26,851 nucleotides of DNA from assembly GCA_964439885.1 (NCBI GenBank), contig CAYTPE010000007.1, positions 1 to 26,851 on the forward strand, given 5' to 3'. The DNA comes from CAYTPE01 sp964439885. Its GTDB lineage: Bacteria; Patescibacteriota; Patescibacteriia; Magasanikbacterales; GWA2-37-8. The notes under the pieces are model-generated. The model saw only the letters and a program-made list of their open reading frames with translations. It did not search any database and was not told where the DNA came from. This document shows positions 13,708 to 20,248 of the stretch, piece after piece. Position 1 is the first letter of the stretch. The number at the start of each line of letters is the position of its first letter. A program made the position numbers and the translations under genes.

Positions 13708-15417
13708 CTAACGGGCAGCGCTGCCAAAGTTTCCACCAGCACGAAAGGTAGTATTCCCGCCACCGGTAATGCCGGGGATGCGCAGACTGCTATTATTTGT
13801 CGAAGCAGTGGTTTTGGTGGCACTGATTGTTTGCGTGATAATATCGTCGCCAGCTTGGAGGCCGCTCAAAATTTCGGTAACTGTGTCGTTAGCAATACCA
13901 ACTTCGACCGGCAATTGAGCAGGCGAGGTGTTCAATGTAATGTTGCCAGAGGTGTCCGTGGAAGCCACGTCACTTTTTTTGTAGGTGAGCACGTACGACT
14001 GAGTGCCTTGCGTGTGAACCGCGCTATTGGGAACAGTGAGGACGTTCGGATGATTGTCGGTAATGATCGATGCGCTCACACTCATACCCGGTTTAATTTT
14101 TTCATCATCAGTGTCAAGCGTTATTTGTACGGTATAATTTACCACCCCCTGCGCCACTGTTCCAATCATATCTATTTGTGATACTTTTCCGGTAAGCGTA
14201 ATATCCGGCAAAGCATCGAGTGTAAGAGTAGCTTGCTCGCCTAATGTCACTTTAGCAGCGTCAATTTCGTTCAGGGTAATAGTGGCAATTTTCTGTGGCG
14301 TTAGTAGCGTGGCCACAGTCGTGGCGCTGCTCGCTTGGTCTCCTCTCACGACCGGAACAGAGGCTATTTGGCCATCAAATGGTGCCGTGACGATATTATT
14401 GCGGTATTGATTTTGTGCGCTTGCAAACGAGGCCTGAGCATTTACAATCTGAGCTCGAGCGGCAGCTACATCGGCCGGTGCCGCGGCTTCTTGTTTGATA
14501 GCTAAATTTTGTTCGGCTTGTTGAAGCGACAATTGGGCCTGGTTCACTTGCGACTCTGCCGTTTGAATTGCGCTGGTTTGATTCTGTAATGCGTTCTGAT
14601 AAGCATTAAAGTTGCTCGTGTAGGTGGTTCCCTGTACATTAGGTATATCAATTTCCCACGTTTCTCCTATGGCAGCAAAATTTGAAGGAAATTGAATGTA
14701 TAAACCACGCGTACCGAGTGGAATTGGAAGGGTGTTTTGTATTTGGAATGTTCCCGTATTTTCTAAACCCGATACAGTGTACGAACTGCCACCTTGCATA
14801 ATGTAGTACGATCCCTGTTCGCTGCTTGAGTATGAACCAGAAATGGTAGGCGCGGAAGACACGCCAACCCTGGCATCAGTCGGCATCGCTATCAAATTTC
14901 CGTTGTAGAGTGTTCGCCCCGCATTGGCTATGGCGGTGGCCTGTTGTTTTTTGACCGTTTCTAAATTATCTTGAGCGTTTTTGAGTTGCGCTCGAGCCGA
15001 ATCAACCGAAATCTGTGAAAGCGCAATGTCGCTATTGGTTGCTCCAGAAAGTACGCGATCATAATTTGCTTGAGCGGAAGCGAGTGAGGCGCGCGCTTGC
15101 TGGATAGAAACACTTGCGCTGCGCTCATCCAACACCGCAATTGTTTGGCCGGCCTTAACGAGTTGACCAGGAGCAACATTTAACTGAACAATTGTTCCCG
15201 ATCCTTGTGGCTTTAAATCAATTGTATGCAAAGCCGAAATTTGGCCAGTGCCATCTACCGTGCTTACCACAGTCGCTGTTTGAGCAGTCGCCACGGCGTA
15301 GCGGGTAGGCCCAGTTGCACTAGCTCGGGCACGATACCACCAAACGACCCCTCCAATGAGCACAAAACCAACTACCACCCAGACCCAACGTTCTTTTAAG
15401 CGGGTAAAAAAGGCCAT
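13708..15417 (-). CDS. HlyD/MacA-like periplasmic-type adaptor with a hairpin insertion
   Basis: From the ATG at 15417 (MAFFTRLKERWVWVVVGFVL) the protein has 569 residues and one N-terminal membrane helix (about 10-28). It continues with the first half of the lipoyl domain (DLKPQGSGTIVQLNVAPGQL), the hairpin coil down-strand (QQARASLASAQANYDRVLSG), an inserted ~100-residue beta-rich segment (around LYNGNLIAMPTDARV and ENTGTFQIQNTLPIPLGTRG), the coil up-strand, the second lipoyl half (TAPFDGQIASVPVVRGDQAS), a beta-barrel and a membrane-proximal domain. The C-terminus is Gly/Asn/Arg-rich. A frame start at a TTG (15438) is less likely. MacA-type adaptors link the permease to TolC; no TolC is here. 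Confidence 0.9.
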   Translation of the reverse strand: MAFFTRLKERWVWVVVGFVLIGGVVWWYRARASATGPTRYAVATAQTATVVSTVDGTGQISALHTIDLKPQGSGTIVQLNVAPGQLVKAGQTIAVLDERSASVSIQQARASLASAQANYDRVLSGATNSDIALSQISVDSARAQLKNAQDNLETVKKQQATAIANAGRTLYNGNLIAMPTDARVGVSSAPTISGSYSSSEQGSYYIMQGGSSYTVSGLENTGTFQIQNTLPIPLGTRGLYIQFPSNFAAIGETWEIDIPNVQGTTYTSNFNAYQNALQNQTSAIQTAESQVNQAQLSLQQAEQNLAIKQEAAAPADVAAARAQIVNAQASFASAQNQYRNNIVTAPFDGQIASVPVVRGDQASSATTVATLLTPQKIATITLNEIDAAKVTLGEQATLTLDALPDITLTGKVSQIDMIGTVAQGVVNYTVQITLDTDDEKIKPGMSVSASIITDNHPNVLTVPNSAVHTQGTQSYVLTYKKSDVASTDTSGNITLNTSPAQLPVEVGIANDTVTEILSGLQAGDDIITQTISATKTTASTNNSSLRIPGITGGGNTTFRAGGNFGSAAR

Positions 15418-15430
15418 AAGACAGGATAAA

Positions 15431-15458
15431 AACTTCAAAACCGTCTTGAGAAAGACGG
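15431..15458 (-). terminator. Intrinsic terminator of the YibE/F-like gene
   Basis: CCGTCTT (15441-15447) pairs with AAGACGG (15452-15458), followed on the minus strand by TTTTGAAGTTTTT. It lies between the YibE/F-like gene and the adaptor gene, so the two transcription units are at least partly separate. Confidence 0.75.
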
Positions 15459-15510
15459 CCTATACTATTACATCAAAAGATAGGTTTATATTTCACGAAA
15501 GTTCCATTGT

Positions 15511-16686
15511 CTATATAGTGGAACGGATTCTACGGCTGTACCAGTAGGCTGCAAGAAAAGTCGTTAACGGTACAGCCACAACGAGTACACTGCTGCCCAC
15601 CAGTGTTCGTACAATTTCTTCCGCTATGAAATTGCTATTCATGGTCACCCATAGCGGCTGCAGTTTTTGGGTACTGTACAAAATGAGTAAAGGAAACGAT
15701 GCGCCCACATATGCGAGCACAAGGGTGTTAATTAAGGATGCGATGTGTTCCCGGCCAACGGAAAGCCCTTTACGGTAGAGTTCGGCGAAATCAAGCTCTT
15801 GATTTGCGTCATGAACTTCCTCTACGGCCGCTGCCTGGCCAGTGGTAACATCATCCAGTACGCCAAGCACACCAATAATAATGCCGCCAAGAAGGAGTCC
15901 TCGTAGGTTAATAGTAAAATTGTCAAATTGCAGATAAAAAGCTTCTTCGGTACCGTTACCAGACAGCTGGGTAAGATATACGAATATGAGATCAATCGCT
16001 ATCGCAAGGCCAAGTGAAAGAAGAGTACTCACCAGAGCAATTGTTGTTCGTCGATTGAAACCATGAGATAAGTAAAGCGACAAAATAATAATTGCCACTG
16101 CGCCCGCGATACAAACAAACAACGGATCGCTTCCAGCGGTAATGCGCGGAATAATAAAATAAAAAATTATCAAAACGCTAAAGAGCATGCCAACAATCGA
16201 CGTCAAACCTCGTTTGCGGCCAAAATAAATCGCGAGTGTAAAGAAAAAAATAGCTACAAATAGCAGCTCAGAAATACGGTAGCGGTCCGTAATATAGTAA
16301 AAGTCTGGTTTTGCACCCGGTGTATAGGGAGGCTTTACCACAATGACGGTGTCCCCAACATTATATTTTTGGAATGTGCCGACAAGGTAGTCTTTCCCAT
16401 TATTAACAGTAATGTATGTATCTTTTTTGTCACCATTGAGTATACGCAATTGCAATGTTTGCCATTCTTGTGTTTGATCATCGAGGACGCTGGTGCCAGT
16501 GGCGGTAATCTTTTCTACCGCTGCTCGGTAGTAGCTGTTGGGCAGCTCTTTGGAAACAGGCGGTTCGTTGATTTCGGTGACAGGGTTGGAAGCTACGGGT
16601 GGCACAAAGTCGCTTGAAGCCAAAACAGGCACTCCGAAAGAAATACCTAGCACCACACACAACAATAAAAAAAGCTTTTTTGCCAT
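15511..16686 (-). CDS. YibE/F-like multi-pass membrane protein
   Basis: From the ATG at 16686 (MAKKLFLLLCVVLGISFGVP, a signal peptide) the protein has 391 residues. A soluble extracytoplasmic part at about 25-130 (RAAVEKITATGTSVLDDQTQ, YLVGTFQKYNVGDTVIVVKP) precedes about seven membrane helices (LLFVAIFFFTLAIYFGRKRG, GMLFSVLIIFYFIIPRITAG, LRGLLLGGIIIGVLGVLDDV). LGVLDDVTTGQAAAVEEVHD and VGREHIASLINTLVLAYVGA are YibE/F signatures. The family is of unknown function; some members are linked to export or metal stress. A longer start at 16713 overlaps the ZIP gene stop as TAATG and is possible. It is cotranscribed with the ZIP gene. Confidence 0.88.
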   Translation of the reverse strand: MAKKLFLLLCVVLGISFGVPVLASSDFVPPVASNPVTEINEPPVSKELPNSYYRAAVEKITATGTSVLDDQTQEWQTLQLRILNGDKKDTYITVNNGKDYLVGTFQKYNVGDTVIVVKPPYTPGAKPDFYYITDRYRISELLFVAIFFFTLAIYFGRKRGLTSIVGMLFSVLIIFYFIIPRITAGSDPLFVCIAGAVAIIILSLYLSHGFNRRTTIALVSTLLSLGLAIAIDLIFVYLTQLSGNGTEEAFYLQFDNFTINLRGLLLGGIIIGVLGVLDDVTTGQAAAVEEVHDANQELDFAELYRKGLSVGREHIASLINTLVLAYVGASFPLLILYSTQKLQPLWVTMNSNFIAEEIVRTLVGSSVLVVAVPLTTFLAAYWYSRRIRSTI

Positions 16687-16712
16687 AGGGCAAATAAAAG
16701 AGTGCCATTCCA

Positions 16713-17441
16713 TTACACAAATCGTGTAACGACAAATATGAAGAGTACACCCAGCACCGTCATAATAATTGTTTTGCTCGAGCTATGTTTACTGTGCGCC
16801 TCGGGGAGTAGGTCGCCAGCACTGATGTAGAGTAAGAACCCAGCAAAGAAACCAAGATACAGCAACAAAACATGCTCAGGTATAGTAAACAGATAAGTAG
16901 AGAGTGCGCCCAGAATCGGTGCGAGTGCGTCAGCCGCCAAGAGCTTCAAAGCCTTAGTTCGGGTGTTTTTATTTACAAGCATAAGGGTAACCGTATTGAG
17001 CCCGTCACAAAAATCGTGCGCAATCACGGCGATAGCGACTGCAAAACCAATATGCGGGCTCACATGGAACCCAAGCCCGATACCCACCCCATCGAGAAAA
17101 CTGTGGAAGGTTAGTCCGCTTGCGCCAATAAACCCTACGAGCGGATGTTTGTGTTCGGCGTATTCGTCTTCGTGCGCGGTGGTGTGGATCAAAGCCAATT
17201 TTTCTAAAGTATGTATAAGCAAGAAACCGCCCACAAGCATGACAAGCGCAGGGGTAATAGAGAGCGACTGTTCGGTAGCAGTAGAAAAAATTTCGGGAAT
17301 AATATCAAAAAAACAAACACCAAGAAGCGCACCAGCACTGAACGCAATGATTGGGTGTAGTCTATCACGATAACGAATAGCCAAAAGGCCACCGAGTGCT
17401 GTGGCAACAAATGCGACGAAAGAAAATAAAACTGCATGCAT
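16713..17441 (-). CDS. ZIP-family metal transporter
   Basis: The 242-residue membrane protein has eight predicted helices and ZIP metal-site motifs. Helix 4 reads LTFHSFLDGVGIGLGFHV (HSFxDG) and helix 5 reads AVIAHDFCDGLNTVTLMLVN (HDFxDGxN). A His-rich cytoplasmic loop, HTTAHEDEYAEHKH, lies between helices 3 and 4. C-terminal helices include YLGFFAGFLLYISAGDLLPE, typical for the ZIP end. The usual role is Zn2+ (or Fe2+/Mn2+) movement into the cytoplasm. The stop overlaps the possible 16713 start of the YibE/F-like gene. No copy of the Fur-type palindrome lies directly upstream. Confidence 0.92.
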   Translation of the reverse strand: MHAVLFSFVAFVATALGGLLAIRYRDRLHPIIAFSAGALLGVCFFDIIPEIFSTATEQSLSITPALVMLVGGFLLIHTLEKLALIHTTAHEDEYAEHKHPLVGFIGASGLTFHSFLDGVGIGLGFHVSPHIGFAVAIAVIAHDFCDGLNTVTLMLVNKNTRTKALKLLAADALAPILGALSTYLFTIPEHVLLLYLGFFAGFLLYISAGDLLPEAHSKHSSSKTIIMTVLGVLFIFVVTRFV

Positions 17442-17443
17442 AA

Positions 17444-17659
17444 CTAGTTATATGTATAATAATAGAAAAAAGGTTTTATTCTGCGTATACGAACAAATGT
17501 GAGCGCAGGAGGGGGTGGAGCGAGCTGTGTTTGAAAACGAGTCGGATAAACAGATGTGCTCTGCTCGGTAGCCGGTATGAGTGTCCAGGCTCGCGCTGGA
17601 ATTGTGAAAAAAATAATACCAAAAAGTATGAATATAATAGAAAGAAAATAGCGCAGCAT
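17444..17659 (-). CDS. Small putative secreted protein
   Basis: This 71-residue frame starts MLRYFLSIIFILFGIIFFTI with a likely signal cleavage after PARA. A short Pro/Thr/Arg-rich mature part follows (PATEQSTSVYPTRFQTQLAP) and ends in aromatic residues (PFFYYYTYN). It stops two bases before the ZIP start codon, the spacing of an operon. No family is recognised. A second frame (17448-17675) overlaps it, but lacks a coherent signal-plus-mature layout. Coding is plausible but not certain. Confidence 0.45.
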   Translation of the reverse strand: MLRYFLSIIFILFGIIFFTIPARAWTLIPATEQSTSVYPTRFQTQLAPPPPALTFVRIRRIKPFFYYYTYN

Positions 17660-17704
17660 ATATAGTGTACATCAATTAATTAAAAAATACACGAGTGAGA
17701 GAAG

Positions 17705-17728
17705 GCAGGGAGACAACTGCCTCCCTGC
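17705..17728 (-). terminator. Hairpin right after the barrel-like gene
   Basis: GCAGGGAG (17705-17712) pairs perfectly with CTCCCTGC (17721-17728), one base after the minus-strand stop codon (17730-17732). No T-run follows, so it may stop RNA polymerase weakly or protect the RNA 3' end. Confidence 0.5.
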
Positions 17729-17729
17729 G

Positions 17730-18218
17730 TTAGAATGCATACCCAGCGAACAAGCCCCCCTCCCAGCCGGGGCGCCATGATTCGCCATCGGTAACCCCGA
17801 GCATGAAGATGTCGAGGCCGATGAGGGTGTGCCCAAGCTTGAGGTGCATGGTTGGACCGGCGCCAAGGCCGAACTGCCAACCACCAGGCTCGTGCTCTAG
17901 CGAAAGAGCAAAAGCAGAGCCAAGGGAAAAGGCGGAATCTTTACCGATCTGCCATTCCTTGGCCACGGAGGGGTGGAGGCCGAAGTCGAATTCGGTGCCA
18001 CCTGCCCACACGAAGTGGGTGCCAAGAGCGAAGGCCACTTCGTCGCTTTCGTACTCAATCTCGAGCATCAGCGGGCACCAACCGATATTAAGCCCGCCAC
18101 CGCGGCGAGCTTGACCCCAGAATACGCCGCCACCGCCGACCACGACTGAGGTTTCTGCCGCCGCCGCATGGGGCAGCAGCACGAAAGTGAGAGTGAGTAC
18201 GAGTTGAAGACCCCGCAT
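17730..18218 (-). CDS. Putative beta-barrel (outer-membrane-like) protein under Fur-type control
   Basis: From the ATG at 18218 the protein has 162 residues: a signal peptide (MRGLQLVLTLTFVLLPHAAA, cut near AAAA-ETS), then alternating polar and aromatic/hydrophobic residues as in membrane beta-strands (GTHFVWAGGTEFDFGLHPSV, KDSAFSLGSAFALSLEHEPG, GGWQFGLGAGPTMHLKLG). It ends in GGLFAGYAF; a C-terminal Phe with this pattern is the classic OMP assembly signal. The start is fixed by an AAGGAG ribosome site 5 bases upstream, rare in this window; the upstream in-frame ATG at 18248 belongs to an operator. The gene is about 60% GC, well above its neighbours. Foreign origin is inferred. I cannot name the family. 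Confidence 0.72.
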   Translation of the reverse strand: MRGLQLVLTLTFVLLPHAAAAETSVVVGGGGVFWGQARRGGGLNIGWCPLMLEIEYESDEVAFALGTHFVWAGGTEFDFGLHPSVAKEWQIGKDSAFSLGSAFALSLEHEPGGWQFGLGAGPTMHLKLGHTLIGLDIFMLGVTDGESWRPGWEGGLFAGYAF

Positions 18219-18231
18219 TGCGACTCCTTTC

Positions 18232-18248
18232 ATGCAACTAAGTTGCAT
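18232..18248. promoter_or_regulatory. Fur-family operator copy 1 (perfect 8-1-8 palindrome)
   Basis: ATGCAACT-A-AGTTGCAT, at the predicted transcription start of the barrel-like gene (minus strand), directly before its ribosome binding site. Confidence 0.8.
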
Positions 18249-18254
18249 TTCAGC

Positions 18255-18283
18255 AGTCTAACAAGAGAGGAATGATTTGTCAA
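18255..18283 (-). promoter_or_regulatory. Promoter of the barrel-like gene
   Basis: On the minus strand TTGACA (18278-18283), 17 bases, TAGACT (18255-18260), near consensus. Operator copies lie at both sides: 18283-18299 touches the -35 box, and 18232-18248 covers the start site. Confidence 0.8.
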
Positions 18284-18299
18284 TGCAACTGAGTTGCAT
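18283..18299. promoter_or_regulatory. Fur-family operator copy 2 (perfect 8-1-8 palindrome)
   Basis: ATGCAACT-G-AGTTGCAT, identical to copy 1 apart from the central base. It abuts the -35 box of the minus-strand promoter and lies 19 bases upstream of the fur -35 box. Confidence 0.8.
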
Positions 18300-18317
18300 T
18301 TATCCACAGTACTCCCA

Positions 18318-18346
18318 TTGACAACGCTCGATACGAAGAGTATGCT
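18318..18346 (+). promoter_or_regulatory. Promoter of the Fur-family gene
   Basis: TTGACA (18318-18323), 17 bases, TATGCT (18341-18346). The predicted start near 18353 puts operator copy 3 at about +5 to +21, which fits autorepression. Confidence 0.78.
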
Positions 18347-18357
18347 AGGTGTTGTCC

Positions 18358-18374
18358 ATGCAACCTAGTTGCGT
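18358..18374. promoter_or_regulatory. Fur-family operator copy 3 (diverged palindrome)
   Basis: ATGCAACC-T-AGTTGCGT, two changes from the perfect arms, just downstream of the predicted fur transcription start. Confidence 0.72.
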
Positions 18375-18438
18375 GAAATCCAAAAGCCAGTCAACCAGCG
18401 ATCCACACAATCGTTGGTTGGGTGCGTATACCTACATT

Positions 18439-18891
18439 ATGAAAAAAGAGACGGCATTAATAGCACAGCTTCAGTCAAGAGGAGAGCGCATTACACCCAT
18501 TCGTCGGGCGCTTATTGCGATATTCAATGCAGCTCATAATCCAGTGACCCCACAGCAATTACTTGCGGAGCTCTTAAGAAAGAACCTTCTCGCCAATAAA
18601 ACAACAGTGTATCGGCAACTAGAAACATTGGTGAAATATAATATCGTGCACGAAGTTCACTTTGCCGATCGGATAACGCGTTATGAGTTGACGAGTGAAA
18701 CCGGGCACCATCACCATCTCGTTTGTGTGGAGTGCGGACGGATAGAAGACATCTCATTTCCGACCGATTTGAGAGAATATGAAAAAGCAATCCGAAGAAA
18801 AAGCAAGTTTACTGTATTGCAGCATTCACTTGAATTTTTTGGATTGTGTCAGCACTGCAGTCTAAAACAAAAAAATATATTGAGAAGCTGA
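18439..18891 (+). CDS. Fur-family metal-responsive regulator (Fur/Zur/PerR type)
   Basis: From the ATG at 18439 the protein has 150 residues. The winged helix reads LQSRGERITPIRRALIAIFN, PVTPQQLLAELLRK and NKTTVYRQLETLVKYNIVHE with the TTVYR recognition helix. The dimer and metal domain has TSETGHHHHLVCVECGRIED and FGLCQHCSLKQ; both CxxC pairs of the structural zinc site are present. The His cluster before VCVECG is the regulatory site type. These proteins bind palindromes when metal-loaded. Three palindromes near its own promoter and the divergent gene support this. Metal specificity is not certain; the ZIP gene 1 kb away makes Zur plausible. An upstream frame to 18349 crosses the operator and is not used. 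Confidence 0.92.
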   Translation: MKKETALIAQLQSRGERITPIRRALIAIFNAAHNPVTPQQLLAELLRKNLLANKTTVYRQLETLVKYNIVHEVHFADRITRYELTSETGHHHHLVCVECGRIEDISFPTDLREYEKAIRRKSKFTVLQHSLEFFGLCQHCSLKQKNILRS

Positions 18892-18907
18892 ACCTGGTGG
18901 GGTTCAG
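18888..18907. other. Hairpin spanning two convergent stop codons
   Basis: CTGAACC (18888-18894) pairs with GGTTCAG (18901-18907). The left arm contains the fur stop and the right arm the TGA of the interrupted coiled-coil gene. No T-run follows. Confidence 0.5.
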
Positions 18908-19404
18908 CGAGAGGAATTCCGGAGGAGGGCTCGTTCTTTGCGTGCCGACCGATAGTCGGCGGCGCAGGCAGGGGTCATGTACGTGGGCAGCGCATCCAGC
19001 TCTTTCTCGGCTGCCACGGCTCGCTCCTGCCACTTGGCAGACTCACCCTCCGTTACTTTGAGCAGGTGAGCGCGCTCTGCATGCGCGGCGATGAGTTCGC
19101 GCGATCGAGCCTCTTCGCGTTCGGTTCGCTACCGCTCCGTGAGGAGTTCGGTGCGGCGCGCTTCTACCTCCACTGCGCGGGCGCGGACCTCGTCCAGGTA
19201 CTGCATTCGAGCGACGATGGCGAGGGGGATGAGTACGACGTTCACCACGAACGCCACGATCGTGAGCGTTTTCCAGATGCTCGCCCGATACTGCTCGGCG
19301 CGCATCACGAGATGGGAACGCTGCACGTCGTCCAGCATCTGCTGGAACCCCTCAAGAGTCGTATTCTCGTTCACGGTTCCTCCGTCGGCTCCTTGGCCTA
19401 CCAT
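18904..19404 (-). pseudogene. Coiled-coil membrane protein gene interrupted by an in-frame TAG
   Basis: On the minus strand the frame from ATG 19404 gives 91 residues, then TAG at 19131-19129. The same frame stays open for 74 more codons to TGA at 18906-18904. The first part has a membrane helix (about 45-63, TLTIVAFVVNVVLIPLAIVA) and a coil (YLDEVRARAVEVEARRTELL). The second continues as a charged coil (RTEREEARSRELIAAHAERA, SAKWQERAVAAEKELDALPT) and ends LLRNSSR. Coil character and high GC (about 60-65%) on both sides of the TAG argue for one original 166-codon gene. It may be a broken gene, a read-through product, or a sequence error. The family is not recognised; like the barrel gene, it differs in composition from the rest of the window. 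Confidence 0.68.
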
Positions 19405-19437
19405 ATGTGACGAATAGTGGAAACAACAATTACTGTA

Positions 19438-19467
19438 TAAAAAAACCTGGCTTGCAAGCCAGGTTTG
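19438..19467 (-). terminator. Intrinsic terminator of the gene at 19472-20026
   Basis: A perfect palindrome, ACCTGGCTTGCAAGCCAGGT (19445-19464), is followed on the minus strand by seven T. Confidence 0.88.
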
Positions 19468-19471
19468 TACG

Positions 19472-20026
19472 TTATTGTGGCGATGTGTTTGATGGCGTGG
19501 CGGGTGGTAAGGCTGGAGGAGTTGTCGTACCCACTTTGCTCGCAGCTACCGATTGACTAAGTGTTTTGATGTCATTTAAAACAGCATCAATGTTATTGGA
19601 GAGCGTACTCGGTACCGTTACTCCTTGCTTTTGGATCAGCGCAATTTGCTTTTGAAACTGTGTAAGGCTCATCACGAGAGCCTGTACGCGTCGCTTAGCA
19701 AGAGCCTGCTCATTTTTGGTGCGAAACATTTGTGGTTTTTGTTCGTTAGTTTGTTTGTCGTTTTCGCTACGCATCCCATCTTCATTCTGGCGAGGACGCT
19801 CTCGTCCTTCACGCATAGTTGGTTCGCCGCGCATATCACCAGAGGACGTGCTCATCATAGGTGGATGCTCGCGACCTAAAGGAGGCAAGGTTTGGGCGAG
19901 GAGGGTGAGGGGAAACCACAAGCCCCATATCATTAAGCAGCCCAGCGCGAATACCACGGCCACCACCGGCTCTTTGCAGTGTTGCAAAAGCGGGTGGACG
20001 TTTTTGTCGGTATGAGTAATTTGCAT
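19472..20026 (-). CDS. Single-pass membrane protein with charged and Pro/Thr-rich parts, unknown function
   Basis: The 184-residue protein has one membrane helix at about 21-44 (VVAVVFALGCLMIWGLWFPL). An Arg/Glu/Met-rich stretch follows (about 50-95, EPTMREGRERPRQNEDGMRS), then a helical segment at about 105-160 (KRRVQALVMSLTQFQKQIAL, STLSNNIDAVLNDIKTLSQS) and a Thr/Pro/Ser tail (GTTTPPALPPATPSNTSPQ). No family is recognised. It has a near-perfect promoter about 105 bases upstream and a structured leader, so its expression may be controlled at RNA level. The terminator follows directly. Confidence 0.7.
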   Translation of the reverse strand: MQITHTDKNVHPLLQHCKEPVVAVVFALGCLMIWGLWFPLTLLAQTLPPLGREHPPMMSTSSGDMRGEPTMREGRERPRQNEDGMRSENDKQTNEQKPQMFRTKNEQALAKRRVQALVMSLTQFQKQIALIQKQGVTVPSTLSNNIDAVLNDIKTLSQSVAASKVGTTTPPALPPATPSNTSPQ

Positions 20027-20126
20027 AAAAAAAATTAAGATACCAAATTCTCAGATAAGTGCCTGGTGGGCTGCGTCAAACAAACCCCTCCACGGGCCAC
20101 TTTGACATGAGTATTAAGATCTTAAC
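20027..20126 (-). ncRNA. Candidate pseudoknotted 5' leader RNA upstream of the 19472-20026 gene
   Basis: On the minus strand, AAGTG(G)CC (20102-20095) pairs with GGCACTT (20063-20057), one bulge. An inner stem pairs 20093-20089 with 20070-20066. The loop word TTTGAC (20080-20075) is complementary to GTCAAA (20106-20101), directly 5' of and overlapping the first stem by two bases, which would form an H-type pseudoknot or a competing fold. A U-run reaches the start codon. I cannot match it to a known riboswitch. Confidence 0.35.
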
Positions 20127-20132
20127 ATGTAT

Positions 20133-20161
20133 AGTATATCACATTTTTCGCGTTTTGTCAA
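20133..20161 (-). promoter_or_regulatory. Strong promoter upstream of the gene at 19472-20026
   Basis: On the minus strand TTGACA (20156-20161), 17 bases, TATACT (20133-20138), one base off the full consensus. The start near 20126 leaves a 100-nt leader. A TTAAGATCTTAA palindrome (20113-20124) lies just after the start site. The rest of 20162-20248 is AT-rich without a visible gene. Confidence 0.75.
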
Positions 20162-20248
20162 GTCAAATTTTGGCTAAAATAAGCTAAATTATTTGCACGT
20201 TTAAAGAATACGAATTTTGAAATTTTGACGGTTAACAAAAATAAAGAA

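Noticed and set aside
17448..17675. Second minus-strand frame overlapping the small secreted protein
   Set aside because: The other frame has a cleaner signal peptide and operon spacing to the ZIP gene; both cannot be real.
18219..18248. ATG at 18248 as start of the barrel-like gene
   Set aside because: This ATG is part of the operator palindrome; an ideal AAGGAG lies before the ATG at 18218, followed by a clean signal peptide.
19066..19417. Two long plus-strand frames across the interrupted coiled-coil gene
   Set aside because: GC-rich DNA gives long chance frames; the minus strand has the membrane helix and coil pattern, the plus strand has none.
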